A stretch of DNA of 64,000 nt, from positions 2,542,001 through 2,606,000 of the forward strand of contig NZ_CP159485.1 of assembly GCF_040515995.1 (NCBI RefSeq), given 5' to 3'. The notes beneath the pieces are model-generated. The model did no database searches. It saw only the letters and a list, made by a program, of their open reading frames with translations, and was not told where the DNA came from. The position numbers were made by a program, and so were the translations under genes. Source of the stretch: Proteinivorax hydrogeniformans (lineage in GTDB: Bacteria > Bacillota > Proteinivoracia > Proteinivoracales > Proteinivoracaceae). Positions 50,726 to 59,113 of the stretch are shown here, one piece after another. Within the stretch, counting starts at the first letter, position 1. Every line of letters begins with the position of its first letter.

Positions 50726-51862
50726 TTGCAAAAAAGAGCATTCGGGAAATGTGATGTCAACTCATCATTGTTAGGATTAGGATGTATGCGCTTTCCTACA
50801 AAAGGAGAGGGCGATGATACAAAGGTTGACGAGGAAAAAGCAATCGAGTTAATTAGGCATTGTATTGATAGCGGTGTAAATTATATAGACACCGCATATC
50901 CATACCACGGAGGTGAAAGTGAGCCTATTGTAGGCAAAGCATTAAAAGATGGCTACAGAGAAAAAATTTATCTAGCTACTAAGTCGCCTGTATGGAAGGT
51001 GGAAAAGTACGAGGACTTTGAAAAATATCTAGATGAGCAGTTAGAAAAACTACAAACCGATTGTATAGACTTTTATCTTTTACATGCATTAGATAAAGAG
51101 CGTTGGGACAAGGCAAAGGAGTTAGGTGCACTTAAGTTTTTAGATGAAGCTATCTCAAAAGGTAAAATTAAGCATGCTTGTTTCTCCTTCCATGATAATT
51201 TAGAAGTATTTAAAGAAATCGTTGATGCATATCCATGGAGCATGTGCTTAATTCAGCTTAATTACTTAGATGAAGATTATCAAGCTGGAGTTAAGGGGCT
51301 AAAATACGCCCATGAAAAAGGATTAGCTGTAGCTATCATGGAGCCGCTAAGAGGTGGCAAGCTTGCTAAAGATATTCCGGCAGACATTCAAAAAGTTTGG
51401 GATAAGTATAAGGAAAAGCGTACGCCAGCAGAGTGGGCCTTTAGATGGTTAGCTAACTTCCCTGAGGTTTCCGTTATCCTAAGTGGTATGGGAACAAAGG
51501 AAGAGGTTAACGAAAACATCAGCATATTAGACAGCGCCAAGCCCAACTGCTTAAGCGAAGAGGAGCTTAGTCTTATTGATGAAGCAAAGACGATTTATAT
51601 CGATAGAATGAAAATAGCTTGTACGGAATGTAACTACTGTGTGCCATGTCCACAAGAGGTTATGATCCCAACCCTATTTAGTGTTTATAATAGCGGTTAT
51701 ATGTTCGAAAACCACAAAGGCAGCAAAGAGACCTACGCCAGAATTAAGAAAATGGAAAAGGATGCTTCAAAATGTGTAGAATGTTCCCTATGCGAAAAAG
51801 AATGCCCGCAAAATCTACCTATTATCGAGCACCTTAAGAAAATTGAAAAAGAGTTAGGGTAG
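50726..51862 (+). CDS. Aldo/keto reductase with C-terminal [4Fe-4S] ferredoxin domain
   Basis: About 378 residues. The AKR barrel (about 1-280) has NYIDTAYPYHGGESEPIVGKAL (catalytic Asp/Tyr), LATKSPVWKV with the Lys, DFYLLHAL and a C-terminal NADPH-binding region ILSGMGTKEEVNENI. A ferredoxin-like tail has CTECNYCVPCPQEVMIP and CVECSLCEKECPQNLPI. This fusion is common in anaerobes. The start is TTG after AAGGAG; a GTG 9 nt upstream overlaps the ribosome site. It is transcribed alone, divergent from the amidohydrolase. Confidence 0.93.
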   Translation: MQKRAFGKCDVNSSLLGLGCMRFPTKGEGDDTKVDEEKAIELIRHCIDSGVNYIDTAYPYHGGESEPIVGKALKDGYREKIYLATKSPVWKVEKYEDFEKYLDEQLEKLQTDCIDFYLLHALDKERWDKAKELGALKFLDEAISKGKIKHACFSFHDNLEVFKEIVDAYPWSMCLIQLNYLDEDYQAGVKGLKYAHEKGLAVAIMEPLRGGKLAKDIPADIQKVWDKYKEKRTPAEWAFRWLANFPEVSVILSGMGTKEEVNENISILDSAKPNCLSEEELSLIDEAKTIYIDRMKIACTECNYCVPCPQEVMIPTLFSVYNSGYMFENHKGSKETYARIKKMEKDASKCVECSLCEKECPQNLPIIEHLKKIEKELG

Positions 51863-51864
51863 GA

Positions 51865-51896
51865 AAAACCTGCTGGGCTAAGCTCAGCAGGTTTTG
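51865..51896 (+). terminator. Terminator of the aldo/keto reductase gene
   Basis: AAAACCTGCTG and CAGCAGGTTTT form the stem, just after the stop codon. Confidence 0.85.
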
Positions 51897-52250
51897 TAGT
51901 TGACAGTGATTTGAGTATTGGGAAGTGGGAAGTGAGAGGTTGGTTGTGAGTAAATGGTTCTGTTATCATTCTAAACGTAGTGGAGAATCTATGGTTTTCT
52001 GAAATGTATCTAAGTTGGGGCATAAAGTGCAAGATTCTTCGGCAAGCCTCAGAATGACAAGCTTAATGGTAATAGGAGGTGAGAAGTTGGAGGTTGGAAA
52101 AGAATCCGACCCAACCAGGCTGCTTAGAAGTGCTCATATGCTGCTCTGGTCGGCACAGAGGCCGACCACTACCTCTACGAGGGGTGGATATTCTCACCTC
52201 TAACCTCACATTCCTATTACTCAAAAAGCAGATAATTCATTGCCTGCGGG
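51897..52250. repeat. Dispersed repeats between the reductase gene and yaaA
   Basis: No gene seen. It contains GGGAAGTGGGAAGTGAGAGG-type runs, a complete repeat A (51963-52060), another GGAGGTTGG run, the CTTAGAAGTGCTCA motif of repeat C, and GGTCGGCACAGAGGCCGACC plus CTACCTCTACGAGGGGTGG (repeat B, 52150-52190). The same order recurs three times downstream of yaaA. Confidence 0.7.
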
Positions 52251-52315
52251 CTTTGTGGCCGCAAATAGTTTGCTACTGTTTATTATCTATTACAACATAG
52301 GAGGATGTTTAACGT

Positions 52316-53062
52316 ATGAGAATTATTGTTTCACCTGCTAAAAAGATGAATGTTGACATGGATTTGGATTATAACAATCTTCCTCGGTTTATAAGTGAGG
52401 CAGAAACTCTTCTTACATACTTAAAAAAGCAAAGTTACGATAAATTAAAGTCAATATGGAAATGTAGTGATAAGATAGCTACACTTAACCAGCAAAGAAT
52501 ACAACAGATGGATTTGCACAAAAATTTAACCCCGGCTATTTTAGCCTATGAGGGTATTCAATATAAATACATGGCGCCAGGGGTTTTTCAAACCAAACAA
52601 CTGGACTACATCGAGAGACATTTGCGCATCATGTCTGCCTTTTATGGTATATTGCGTCCTTTTGACGGTGTTGCCCCTTACAGATTAGAAATGCAGGCAA
52701 AGCTTAAAGGAGAAGATTTAAACTCACTATATGACTATTGGAACAGCAAGCTAGCTGACCAGCTATTTTCCGAGACCAACTGCATTGTCAATTTGGCGTC
52801 TAAGGAGTATAGCAAGTGTATTTCTACGTATCTTACAGATGACGTAAGGTTTGTTACTTGTGTCTTTGGTGAAATGGTTGGGGAAAAGGTTAAAGAAAAA
52901 GGAGTTTACGCAAAAATGGCCAGAGGAGAGATGGTTCGTTTTATGGCGGAAAATGAGATTGAAGATGTTGAAGAGATGAAAAAGTTTAACAGGCTAAATT
53001 TTGCTTTTACAGAAGAACTTTCTGATGAAGATAAGTTTGTGTTTGTAAAAGGCGATAAATGA
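52316..53062 (+). CDS. yaaA: YaaA family peroxide-stress protein (UPF0246)
   Basis: 248 residues. MRIIVSPAKKMNVDMD is the family N-terminus; KLKSIWKCSDKIATLNQQR, APGVFQTKQLDYIERHLRIMSAFYGILRPFDGVAPYRLEM and NLASKEYSKCI are further conserved blocks. E. coli YaaA limits iron-driven DNA damage under peroxide and binds DNA; the mechanism in anaerobes is untested. AGGAGG ribosome site. Its last 13 codons are duplicated twice downstream in tandem with repeat DNA, leaving the gene itself intact. Confidence 0.95.
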   Translation: MRIIVSPAKKMNVDMDLDYNNLPRFISEAETLLTYLKKQSYDKLKSIWKCSDKIATLNQQRIQQMDLHKNLTPAILAYEGIQYKYMAPGVFQTKQLDYIERHLRIMSAFYGILRPFDGVAPYRLEMQAKLKGEDLNSLYDYWNSKLADQLFSETNCIVNLASKEYSKCISTYLTDDVRFVTCVFGEMVGEKVKEKGVYAKMARGEMVRFMAENEIEDVEEMKKFNRLNFAFTEELSDEDKFVFVKGDK

Positions 53063-54010
53063 GGCGGTTGAGTAATTAGTAGTGAGAGGTTGGAGGTGAG
53101 TAAATGGTTTGGGTTGTCATTCTAAGCGTAGTGAAGAATCTATGGTTTTCTGAGATGGTATCTAAAGTTGGGGCATAAAGAGCAAGATTCTTCGGCAAGC
53201 CTCAGAATGACAACCTTTTTTAAGCCGTGCCCATATGCTGCTCTGGTCGGCACAGAGGCCGACCACTACCTCTTCGAGGGGTGGATATTCTCACCTCTAA
53301 CCTCCTCACATTACTCACTACTCAAACAGCAGGTAATTCATTGCCTGCGGATATGGTTTCCTTGATGTCATGGGTTTTTGATATCCTATCACATCTTTTT
53401 GATGAAGATAAGTTTGTGTTTGTAGAAGGCGATGAATGAGGCGGTTGAGTAGTGATTTGAGTAGTGGGAGGTGAGAAGTTGGAGGTGAGTAAATGGTTCG
53501 GGTTGTCATTCTAAGCGTAGTGAAGAATCTATGGTTTTCTGAGATGGTATCTGAATTGGGGCATAAAGAGCAAGATTCTTCGGCAAGCCTCAGAATGATA
53601 ACCTTTTTTAAGCCGTGCCCATATGCTGCTCTGGTCGGCACAGAGGCCGACCACTACCTCTTCAAGGGGTGGATATTCTCACCTCTAACCTCCTCACATT
53701 ACTCACTACTCAAACAGCAGGTAATTCATTGCCTGCGGATATGGCTTCCTTGATGTCATGGGTTTTTGATATCCTATCACATCTTTTTGATGAAGATAAT
53801 TTTGTGTTTGTAGAAGGCGATGAATGAGGCGGTTGAGTAGTGATTTGAGTAGTGGGAGGTGGGAAGTTGGAAGTGAGTAAATGGTTCGGGTTGTCATTCT
53901 GAACGTAGTGAAGAAAAATCTATGGTTTTCTGAGGTGGTATCTGAATTGGGGCATAAAGAGCAAGATTCTTCGGTAAGCCTCAGAATGACAAGCTTCATG
54001 GTAATAGGAG
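53024..54010. repeat. Tandem duplications of yaaA 3' end plus a repeat cassette
   Basis: GATGAAGATAAGTTTGTGTT recurs at 53024 (inside yaaA), 53401 and, with one change, 53789. It thus defines units of 377 and 388 bp and a third, partial unit. Each unit holds the yaaA tail up to its stop, a GTTGGAGGTGAG-type run, a complete repeat A (53116-53213, 53505-53601, 53893-53991) and, in the first two, repeat B with a GCCTGCGGATATGG spacer. Frames running through these units are repeat artefacts. Confidence 0.85.
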
Positions 54011-54047
54011 GTGCGAAGTTGGAGGTTGGAAAAGAATCCGCCCCCGC

Positions 54048-54298
54048 CTAAGCCTCTTAGAAGTGCTCATATTCTAGGCGCAAAAAATGTCCAGGCCCAC
54101 AGCGTATATCTAATACGTGAGGAGTCTGGACATTTTTTTGTAACAACGAAGATGAGTGCTTATACGACCACCTCAGACAGCTTAGAAGTGCCTAGGTTCT
54201 AGGCGCTGTTGAGAGGACAGGGCGGGAGCGTATATTAATACGTGACTGGTCTGGCCTCTCAACAGCAACAACGAAAATAGGTGCTTATAAGCTGTCTG
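54048..54298 (-). terminator. Repeats C3 and C4 in tandem after the M55 peptidase gene
   Basis: C3 (54048-54166) has stem AAAAAATGTCCAG/CTGGACATTTTTT and loop GCGTATATCTAATACGTGA. C4 (54174-54298) has an unrelated stem, GCTGTTGAGAGG/CCTCTCAACAGC, around GCGTATATTAATACGTGAC, and complete outer arms CAGACAGCTTA/TAAGCTGTCTG. The right arm of C4 encodes the last codons of the leftward peptidase. Confidence 0.8.
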
Positions 54299-55094
54299 AA
54301 TCTAAGGCAGCATTTAACGTCTTAAACAACTCTAAAAAATCATCATTTCTTATTTCTACTGTCTTGTCGCCTACTTTTGTGACTGTGGGTATTCGCTCTG
54401 CTAGAGTTGGGCCTTGGCTTGTCAAAAACTCTACCTCTAGCACAAATGGCCCTTCAAGCTTAAGTGGCTTGGCTTCACACCTAGCTGCTTCTTTTATCTT
54501 TTCTTTATAGCCTTCTTTTAGCTGCTCAAAGCTAATATTATGAGCAGATGTGCGATTTATGGAATGCTTAACAGCCAAAGTAGGTATGTCGCCGATCTCT
54601 TCTTTTACCTGACCGGCCAGTGTCTGATCGCCAGACACAAATACGACGGCAGTGGAATAATAAGCAGCTAAGCGAGCATTCATACCAGCTTCTCCTACAG
54701 GCTGGCCGTTTAGCTTTACAGAAGAGAGCAAGCTACTGTTGTAAGTGTGGTCAAAGGTCGAAAAAGATGAGCCCGCCCTAGAATGATACCCGATAAACAA
54801 AGCCTTGTCATAGCCTTTTTCTATACCCTGCATCATGCTAAGAGGCTTAGGGCTTCCTGATATCAGCTGCACCTTGGGATGAAGCTTTTCGATAAAAAGA
54901 TTATCCATAGGTCCATGAGAGTCATTTACCACAATCTCAGTAGCACCATTTTCTATCAAGGCTTCGCAGGCCAAATTTACCTCCTCTGTCATAAGCTTTC
55001 GCCCACGGTTATAGTCAAAACTATCTCCAATAATCTGCTTTTTGGAAACAACCCCCCAAATGCCTTCGATATCTGCAGAAATAAAGACTTTCAT
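54285..55094 (-). CDS. M55-family D-aminopeptidase (DppA-like), intact copy
   Basis: About 269 residues starting MKVFISADIEGIWGVV after AGGAGGTG. The metal-binding ADIEG at the N-terminus, EIVVNDSHGPMDN, SGSPKPLSMMQGI, FIGYHSRAGSS and GEAGMNARLAAYY...VSGDQT are the M55 landmarks. DppA is a zinc D-aminopeptidase on D-Ala-containing peptides, useful in cell-wall recycling or sporulation. It ends ALDSDSL, the last four residues coming from repeat C4. A frameshifted paralog lies immediately upstream in the same direction. Confidence 0.93.
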   Translation of the reverse strand: MKVFISADIEGIWGVVSKKQIIGDSFDYNRGRKLMTEEVNLACEALIENGATEIVVNDSHGPMDNLFIEKLHPKVQLISGSPKPLSMMQGIEKGYDKALFIGYHSRAGSSFSTFDHTYNSSLLSSVKLNGQPVGEAGMNARLAAYYSTAVVFVSGDQTLAGQVKEEIGDIPTLAVKHSINRTSAHNISFEQLKEGYKEKIKEAARCEAKPLKLEGPFVLEVEFLTSQGPTLAERIPTVTKVGDKTVEIRNDDFLELFKTLNAALDSDSL

Positions 55095-55153
55095 ATACAC
55101 ACCTCCTATATAAAAAATATTCTATATTCTGAAATAAATTCCCATATTCTTTG

Positions 55154-55962
55154 TTACCTACCTGAGGCATTTATTACTGCGTTTAATGTATTAAACATTT
55201 CTAAAAAATCCTCATTTTTAATTTCTATAGTTTTGGGCCCTACTTGAGTTACAGTTGGCACTCTCTCTGCTAAGTTAGGACCTTGACTTGTTAAAAACTC
55301 AACCTCCAAAGTAAAAGGACCGCTTGGCTTTAATGCTTTTTTATGTAGTTTGTTCGCGGCTTTGATTTTATCTCTGTAGCCTTGTTTAAGCTGTTCAAAG
55401 CTTAGATTGTGAGCTGAGGTACGATTTATTGAAGCTTTAACTGCAAATGTGACAACTTCTCCAATCTCTTCTTTTACTTGGTGAGTTACGGTTTCATCAC
55501 CGGAGACAAATACCACGGGAACAGAATAGTAACCAGCTAGGCGTGCGTTTAATCCACTTTCCCCCATTGGTTTGCCATTTAATTTTATAGAGGAAATTAA
55601 CCCTCCATGGTAGGTGTGATCAAATTCGATTTAGAGGAACCAGCTCTAGAATGGTACCCAATAAATATCGCCTTGTCAAACTCTTGATCTATGCCTTGCA
55701 TCATACTTAACGGCTTCGGGCTTCCCGATATTAGTTGTACTTTCGGGTTAAGTTCTTCTATTAGGATATTATCCATGAGACCATGGGCATCGTTAACAAC
55801 TATCTCTTTAGCCCCGTTTTCTAACAAAGCCTCGCAGGCTAAATTTACCTCTTTTGTCATCAGCTTTCTAGCTCTTAAATAGTCAGAGCCATCTGAACTA
55901 GCTTGCTTTCTTGAAACAGCTCCCCAAATTCCTTCTATATCTGCTGAAATAAATACTCTCAT
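55154..55962 (-). pseudogene. M55-family D-aminopeptidase paralog with a single frameshift
   Basis: The first part reads MRVFISADIEGIWGAVSRKQ to HSRAGSSKS in one frame and then runs out at NLITPTMEG and a stop. The second part resumes in another frame as FDHTYHGGLISSIKLNGKPM GESGLNARLAGYYS and continues to the normal C-terminus. One missing base near 55625-55632, beside AAT TT, explains the break by comparison with the intact neighbour. AGGAGG before the ATG is preserved and the rest is well conserved, so the lesion is recent or a sequencing error. Confidence 0.85.
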
Positions 55963-56049
55963 TTTTTCAACACCTCCTGTTATAAATATTCTGTATATTG
56001 CATGCAAATTCCTGCACTTAAAGTGCCATTTACCTTTTTACTATATTGG

Positions 56050-56544
56050 CTACTGGCAACTTAGGTCTTTGTGGAAAATCAAATCATCTATATACCTACC
56101 TTCTTCTTCGTTCCACTGATGTTTATGTACAGTTCCTGCCCAAGTAAATCCACAAGATAAAAGCGAACCTACAGACGCTTTGTTGTGACTGTAAACATAA
56201 GCTCTAATCATCCATATACCCTCTTTTTTAAGGTCCGCTAAGGCATAATCCATAAGTTTTTGACTAATGCCTTTTCCCCTACATGCTTTGGTAAAAGCAG
56301 CAGCAATATGACAGGAGTGTTTTTTGTTTTCTTTACCTCTGCGAGCGGAAAATGCTCCAATCATAACCTTATCTTGAAAAGCCCCATAAAGGTATATATC
56401 TTGATCGTCTAGCATTTTTTCTATATCTTCCTTACTGTTTAGGCTAACAAAGGATACTCCCGCCTTTTCCTCCTTTAACTCAAGTGATAATTTCCATAAT
56501 TCTTCTATATGCTCTTTATTGATCGGCCTAAAATTTATTTCCAT
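56050..56544 (-). CDS. GNAT-family N-acetyltransferase
   Basis: 164 residues of the GNAT fold. The acetyl-CoA loop is CRGKGISQKLMDYALADLKKEG (about 100-121), followed by RAYVYSHNKASVGSLLSCGFTWAGTVHKH, the usual final strand-helix. GAFSARRGKENKKHSCHIAAAFT precedes it. Substrate unknown. GGAGGGG ribosome site. It lies upstream of the M55 pair on the same strand with about 87 nt between, so it may share their transcript. Confidence 0.88.
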   Translation of the reverse strand: MEINFRPINKEHIEELWKLSLELKEEKAGVSFVSLNSKEDIEKMLDDQDIYLYGAFQDKVMIGAFSARRGKENKKHSCHIAAAFTKACRGKGISQKLMDYALADLKKEGIWMIRAYVYSHNKASVGSLLSCGFTWAGTVHKHQWNEEEGRYIDDLIFHKDLSCQ

Positions 56545-56634
56545 ATTATCCCCTCCATTAGGTTTTAAAAATAATATTCCGTTCTACTAAATATATTATC
56601 ACTTTTTTCAGCAAAGTAAATATATTGTAAATAA

Positions 56635-56675
56635 AAAGATAGTACAGCCTTTAAATAAAAGGCTGTACTATCTTT
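56635..56675 (-). terminator. Terminator of the small lipoprotein gene
   Basis: AAAGATAGTACAGCC and GGCTGTACTATCTTT form a perfect 15-bp stem followed by T residues on the reverse strand. Confidence 0.9.
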
Positions 56676-56689
56676 ATCATGTTTAATTT

Positions 56690-56830
56690 TTAAAAATCGT
56701 CGTCAACGCCGCCGTTATCCTCAACTGGAGGAACCTCTTCTTCAAAATCACCTTCATAGTCTCCACCACAGCCTACAAAAACTGCCATGGACAGAATCAA
56801 TACAAAAAACAAGCTTAGAAATTTCTTCAT
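56690..56830 (-). CDS. 46-residue lipoprotein
   Basis: A gene too short for usual calling. ATG follows GGGGAGGC. The product has a KK n-region, a hydrophobic core LSLFFVLILSMAVF and lipobox FVGC (Cys at 21), then a very acidic 25-residue tail (GGDYEGDFEEEVPPVEDNGG, DDDF). A strong private terminator follows. It should be lipidated by Lgt and shown on the outer face of the membrane. Function unknown; such acidic tails can bind cations. Confidence 0.75.
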   Translation of the reverse strand: MKKFLSLFFVLILSMAVFVGCGGDYEGDFEEEVPPVEDNGGVDDDF

Positions 56831-57247
56831 GAGTATATGCCTCCCCAAAGTGATTATTTCCTAAACAAAGGTTTGAATATGTTTAGGTTTGTCATGTATT
56901 TTACCAGTAATATCCTTAAATGTAAAAGCCTATTAAAAGCGATGTAGTACGCTGTATTTTCACCTATAGATGTGTATTTAAAATGTGTGGTTTATAGTGA
57001 AAATTGTAGAAAATTTGAGTTATATGCTCTTTTTTCCTCTGGGATCCTTCTTACACCGCTGGTTATTAGTTAAACTAATCAGGCTTTTACTGGCTGTTTG
57101 ACCTGCGATAAAGACTTCTAAATTAAAGGTACTTTACACTTTTATTTTCTCACGTCTTTAAACTATAATCATATACTATTGTGAAACTACCGATAGATGA
57201 AGGTAGTTTGTGTTAGGTATTAATTTTTGCAAAAGGAGGAATTTCGA
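56831..57247. promoter_or_regulatory. Divergent intergenic region with a repeat F relic
   Basis: No gene seen. At about 57058-57121, GTTAGTT-like sequence, CAGGCTTTTACTGGCTGTTT and CCTGCGATAAAG form a shortened relative of repeat F. The LysM gene has an AAGGAGGAA ribosome site. Its promoter is not a clear sigma-A type (TTTACA 57133 and TATAAT 57164 are too far apart), consistent with, but not proof of, a sporulation sigma factor. Confidence 0.5.
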
Positions 57248-57832
57248 ATGAGAACAAGGGGTAGAGTGCCTTCCACTTGTCCGCCTAATTTTCAGGGCCG
57301 TTATACAGTTCAGCGAGGAGACACCATGTTTTTGATTGCTAAAAGATTTTCCGTTAGTCTTCAGGCTTTGATAAAAGCTAATCCCCATATTGAAAACCCT
57401 AGTTTAATCTTTCCAGGGGATGTTTTATGCGTACCAAAAGCTAAGCCACCAAGACCTCCAAGAGTTCCTAAAGAGTGTCCCCCTAACTTTGAAAGAAGAT
57501 ATACAGTACAAAGTGGCGACACTATGTTCTTAATAGCTAGAAGATTTGGCGTAAGCCTTCAGGCTCTTATAAACGCAAACCCTCACATCCCAAACCCTAA
57601 TGTGATTTTCCCTGGTGATGTGCTATGTGTTCCTGGCAAACCACCAGCTGGCAGAATTCCAGAAACTTGCCCACCAAGCTTTCAGGGAAGATATACAGTT
57701 CGCACTGGCGACACCATGTTTTTGGTAGCCCAGAGGTTTGGAGTGACGCTACAAGCGCTTATAAATGCAAATCCACACATTACAGACCCAGCACAAATAT
57801 TCCCTGGCGATGTGCTTTGTGTGCCACACTAA
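57248..57832 (+). CDS. Triple-LysM protein
   Basis: 194 residues made of three nearly identical LysM modules of about 62 residues (about 10-65, 78-132, 143-193), each reading [34 protein letters not shown], then FPGDVLCVP. Each module is bracketed by two cysteines (CPP and LCVP), suggesting one disulfide per module. There is no signal peptide, which fits spore coat or inner-coat proteins of the SafA kind better than secreted hydrolases. AAGGAGGAA supports this ATG over an upstream TTG. A second LysM gene follows 22 nt later. Confidence 0.9.
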   Translation: MRTRGRVPSTCPPNFQGRYTVQRGDTMFLIAKRFSVSLQALIKANPHIENPSLIFPGDVLCVPKAKPPRPPRVPKECPPNFERRYTVQSGDTMFLIARRFGVSLQALINANPHIPNPNVIFPGDVLCVPGKPPAGRIPETCPPSFQGRYTVRTGDTMFLVAQRFGVTLQALINANPHITDPAQIFPGDVLCVPH

Positions 57833-57854
57833 CCTAGAAAGGAGGTGAAGTATA

Positions 57855-58631
57855 ATGTCAACAAGAGGTAGAGTTCCTAGTCAGTGCCCACCTAATTTCC
57901 AAGGAAGATATACAGTTCAATCTGGAGATACAATGTTCTTTATAGCTAAAAGATTTGGCGTAAGCCTTCAGGCCCTTATAAATGCAAACCCTCACATCTC
58001 TAATCCTAACTTAATTTATCCAGGAGATGTACTGTGTGTGCCTGGACCACCTAAGCCACCTAAGCCACCTAAGCCACGTGTTCCTAAAAAGTGTCCTCCT
58101 GGTTTCCGTGGAAGATACACCGTACAACCTTCAGATACAATGTTCTTAATCGCCCAAAGGTTTGGAGTTTCACTACACGCATTAATCGACGCTAACCCTC
58201 ATATAACTAATCCTGACTTAATTTTCCCAGGAGATGTGTTGTGTGTTCCTAAAGAAGAACCTGAGTTAACCTTCCCATGCTCTGTAACTTTAGACAGAAC
58301 TAGAGAAGCTCGCAGGTTTGACATCTGGGGCGCAGTTATATTAAATGCCTTAAATGATTTTGCTGTTACCTTTGTAGGAGTTAATCTTCCTGATCCAGGT
58401 AGGTTTGGAAGATACGATAGCTATATCGGTATTCACAGACTTGCCAGACCAAGAAGGGAGTTTAGAGTAGAGCTAGAGCTTGTTACAAATGATCTAGATA
58501 CTTGGGTTGGTACCAGAACCGTCCCAAAAGCAACTCCGGACGACACTTTAGAAATTAGACCTTACAACTCTCGTAGAGATGAAGTTGGTCCAGTTATCCT
58601 AAGAGGAAGAATAGCAGACTGCTGCAACTAA
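57855..58631 (+). CDS. Double-LysM protein with a novel C-terminal domain
   Basis: 258 residues: two LysM modules (about 10-62 and 80-132) of the same Cys-bracketed type, separated by a [10 protein letters not shown] linker, then a C-terminal domain of about 120 residues that I do not recognise. That domain is rich in beta-like segments and Arg ([37 protein letters not shown]) and ends DCCN. No signal peptide. AGGAGGTGA ribosome site. It is probably a spore-surface protein that anchors to peptidoglycan; this is inferred from LysM and the missing export signal. Confidence 0.88.
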   Translation: MSTRGRVPSQCPPNFQGRYTVQSGDTMFFIAKRFGVSLQALINANPHISNPNLIYPGDVLCVPGPPKPPKPPKPRVPKKCPPGFRGRYTVQPSDTMFLIAQRFGVSLHALIDANPHITNPDLIFPGDVLCVPKEEPELTFPCSVTLDRTREARRFDIWGAVILNALNDFAVTFVGVNLPDPGRFGRYDSYIGIHRLARPRREFRVELELVTNDLDTWVGTRTVPKATPDDTLEIRPYNSRRDEVGPVILRGRIADCCN

Positions 58632-58638
58632 TCTAAAT

Positions 58639-58669
58639 TAAAAGCTGCTGACAACTGTCAGCAGCTTTT
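58639..58669 (+). terminator. Terminator between the LysM operon and dut
   Basis: AAAAGCTGCTGACA and TGTCAGCAGCTTTT form the stem around a very short loop. Convergent genes on both sides can use it. Confidence 0.9.
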
Positions 58670-58671
58670 TG

Positions 58672-59103
58672 TTATTGGCCTGTAGAACCAAATCCTCCTT
58701 GTCCTCGCTGAGAAGGATTTAAATCGGCAACCTCTATTACATCAACCTTGTAAATAGGTTTAATGACCAGCTGTGCTATTCTCATACCTTTTTTCACTTT
58801 AAAAGCTTTGTCACCATGGTTTATAAGTATAACCTTTATCTCTCCTCTATAGCCAGCATCTATAGTCCCGGGTGTATTTAGGACAGTAACGCAGTGCTTT
58901 AGGGCTAAACCACTGCGTGGACGAACCTGCGCTTCGGTATCTAAAGGCAATTCCATAGCTAAGCCGGTGGAAATTAGAGCGGTTTTCCCCGAGGGTATCT
59001 CTAATTCTTCGTCTGAAAATATATCCATTCCAGCATCATGTAGATTTTGTTGTTTTGGGATTATCGCTGTTTTGCTTAATTTTTTATATTTTATTTTATA
59101 CAT
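58672..59103 (-). CDS. dut: dUTP diphosphatase
   Basis: 143 residues with all five trimeric dUTPase motifs: [43 protein letters not shown] and the C-terminal [11 protein letters not shown]. It hydrolyses dUTP to dUMP, keeping uracil out of DNA and supplying dTMP synthesis. GAGGTGA ribosome site. It is 10 nt downstream of the uracil-DNA glycosylase gene, so prevention and repair of uracil in DNA are co-transcribed. Confidence 0.97.
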   Translation of the reverse strand: MYKIKYKKLSKTAIIPKQQNLHDAGMDIFSDEELEIPSGKTALISTGLAMELPLDTEAQVRPRSGLALKHCVTVLNTPGTIDAGYRGEIKVILINHGDKAFKVKKGMRIAQLVIKPIYKVDVIEVADLNPSQRGQGGFGSTGQ

Positions 59104-59113
59104 GATTCACCTC

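Noticed and set aside
52015-53999. Several 60-110 codon open frames on both strands after yaaA
   Set aside because: They run through repeats A and B and the tandem units, occur as near-copies of each other, and lack ribosome sites.
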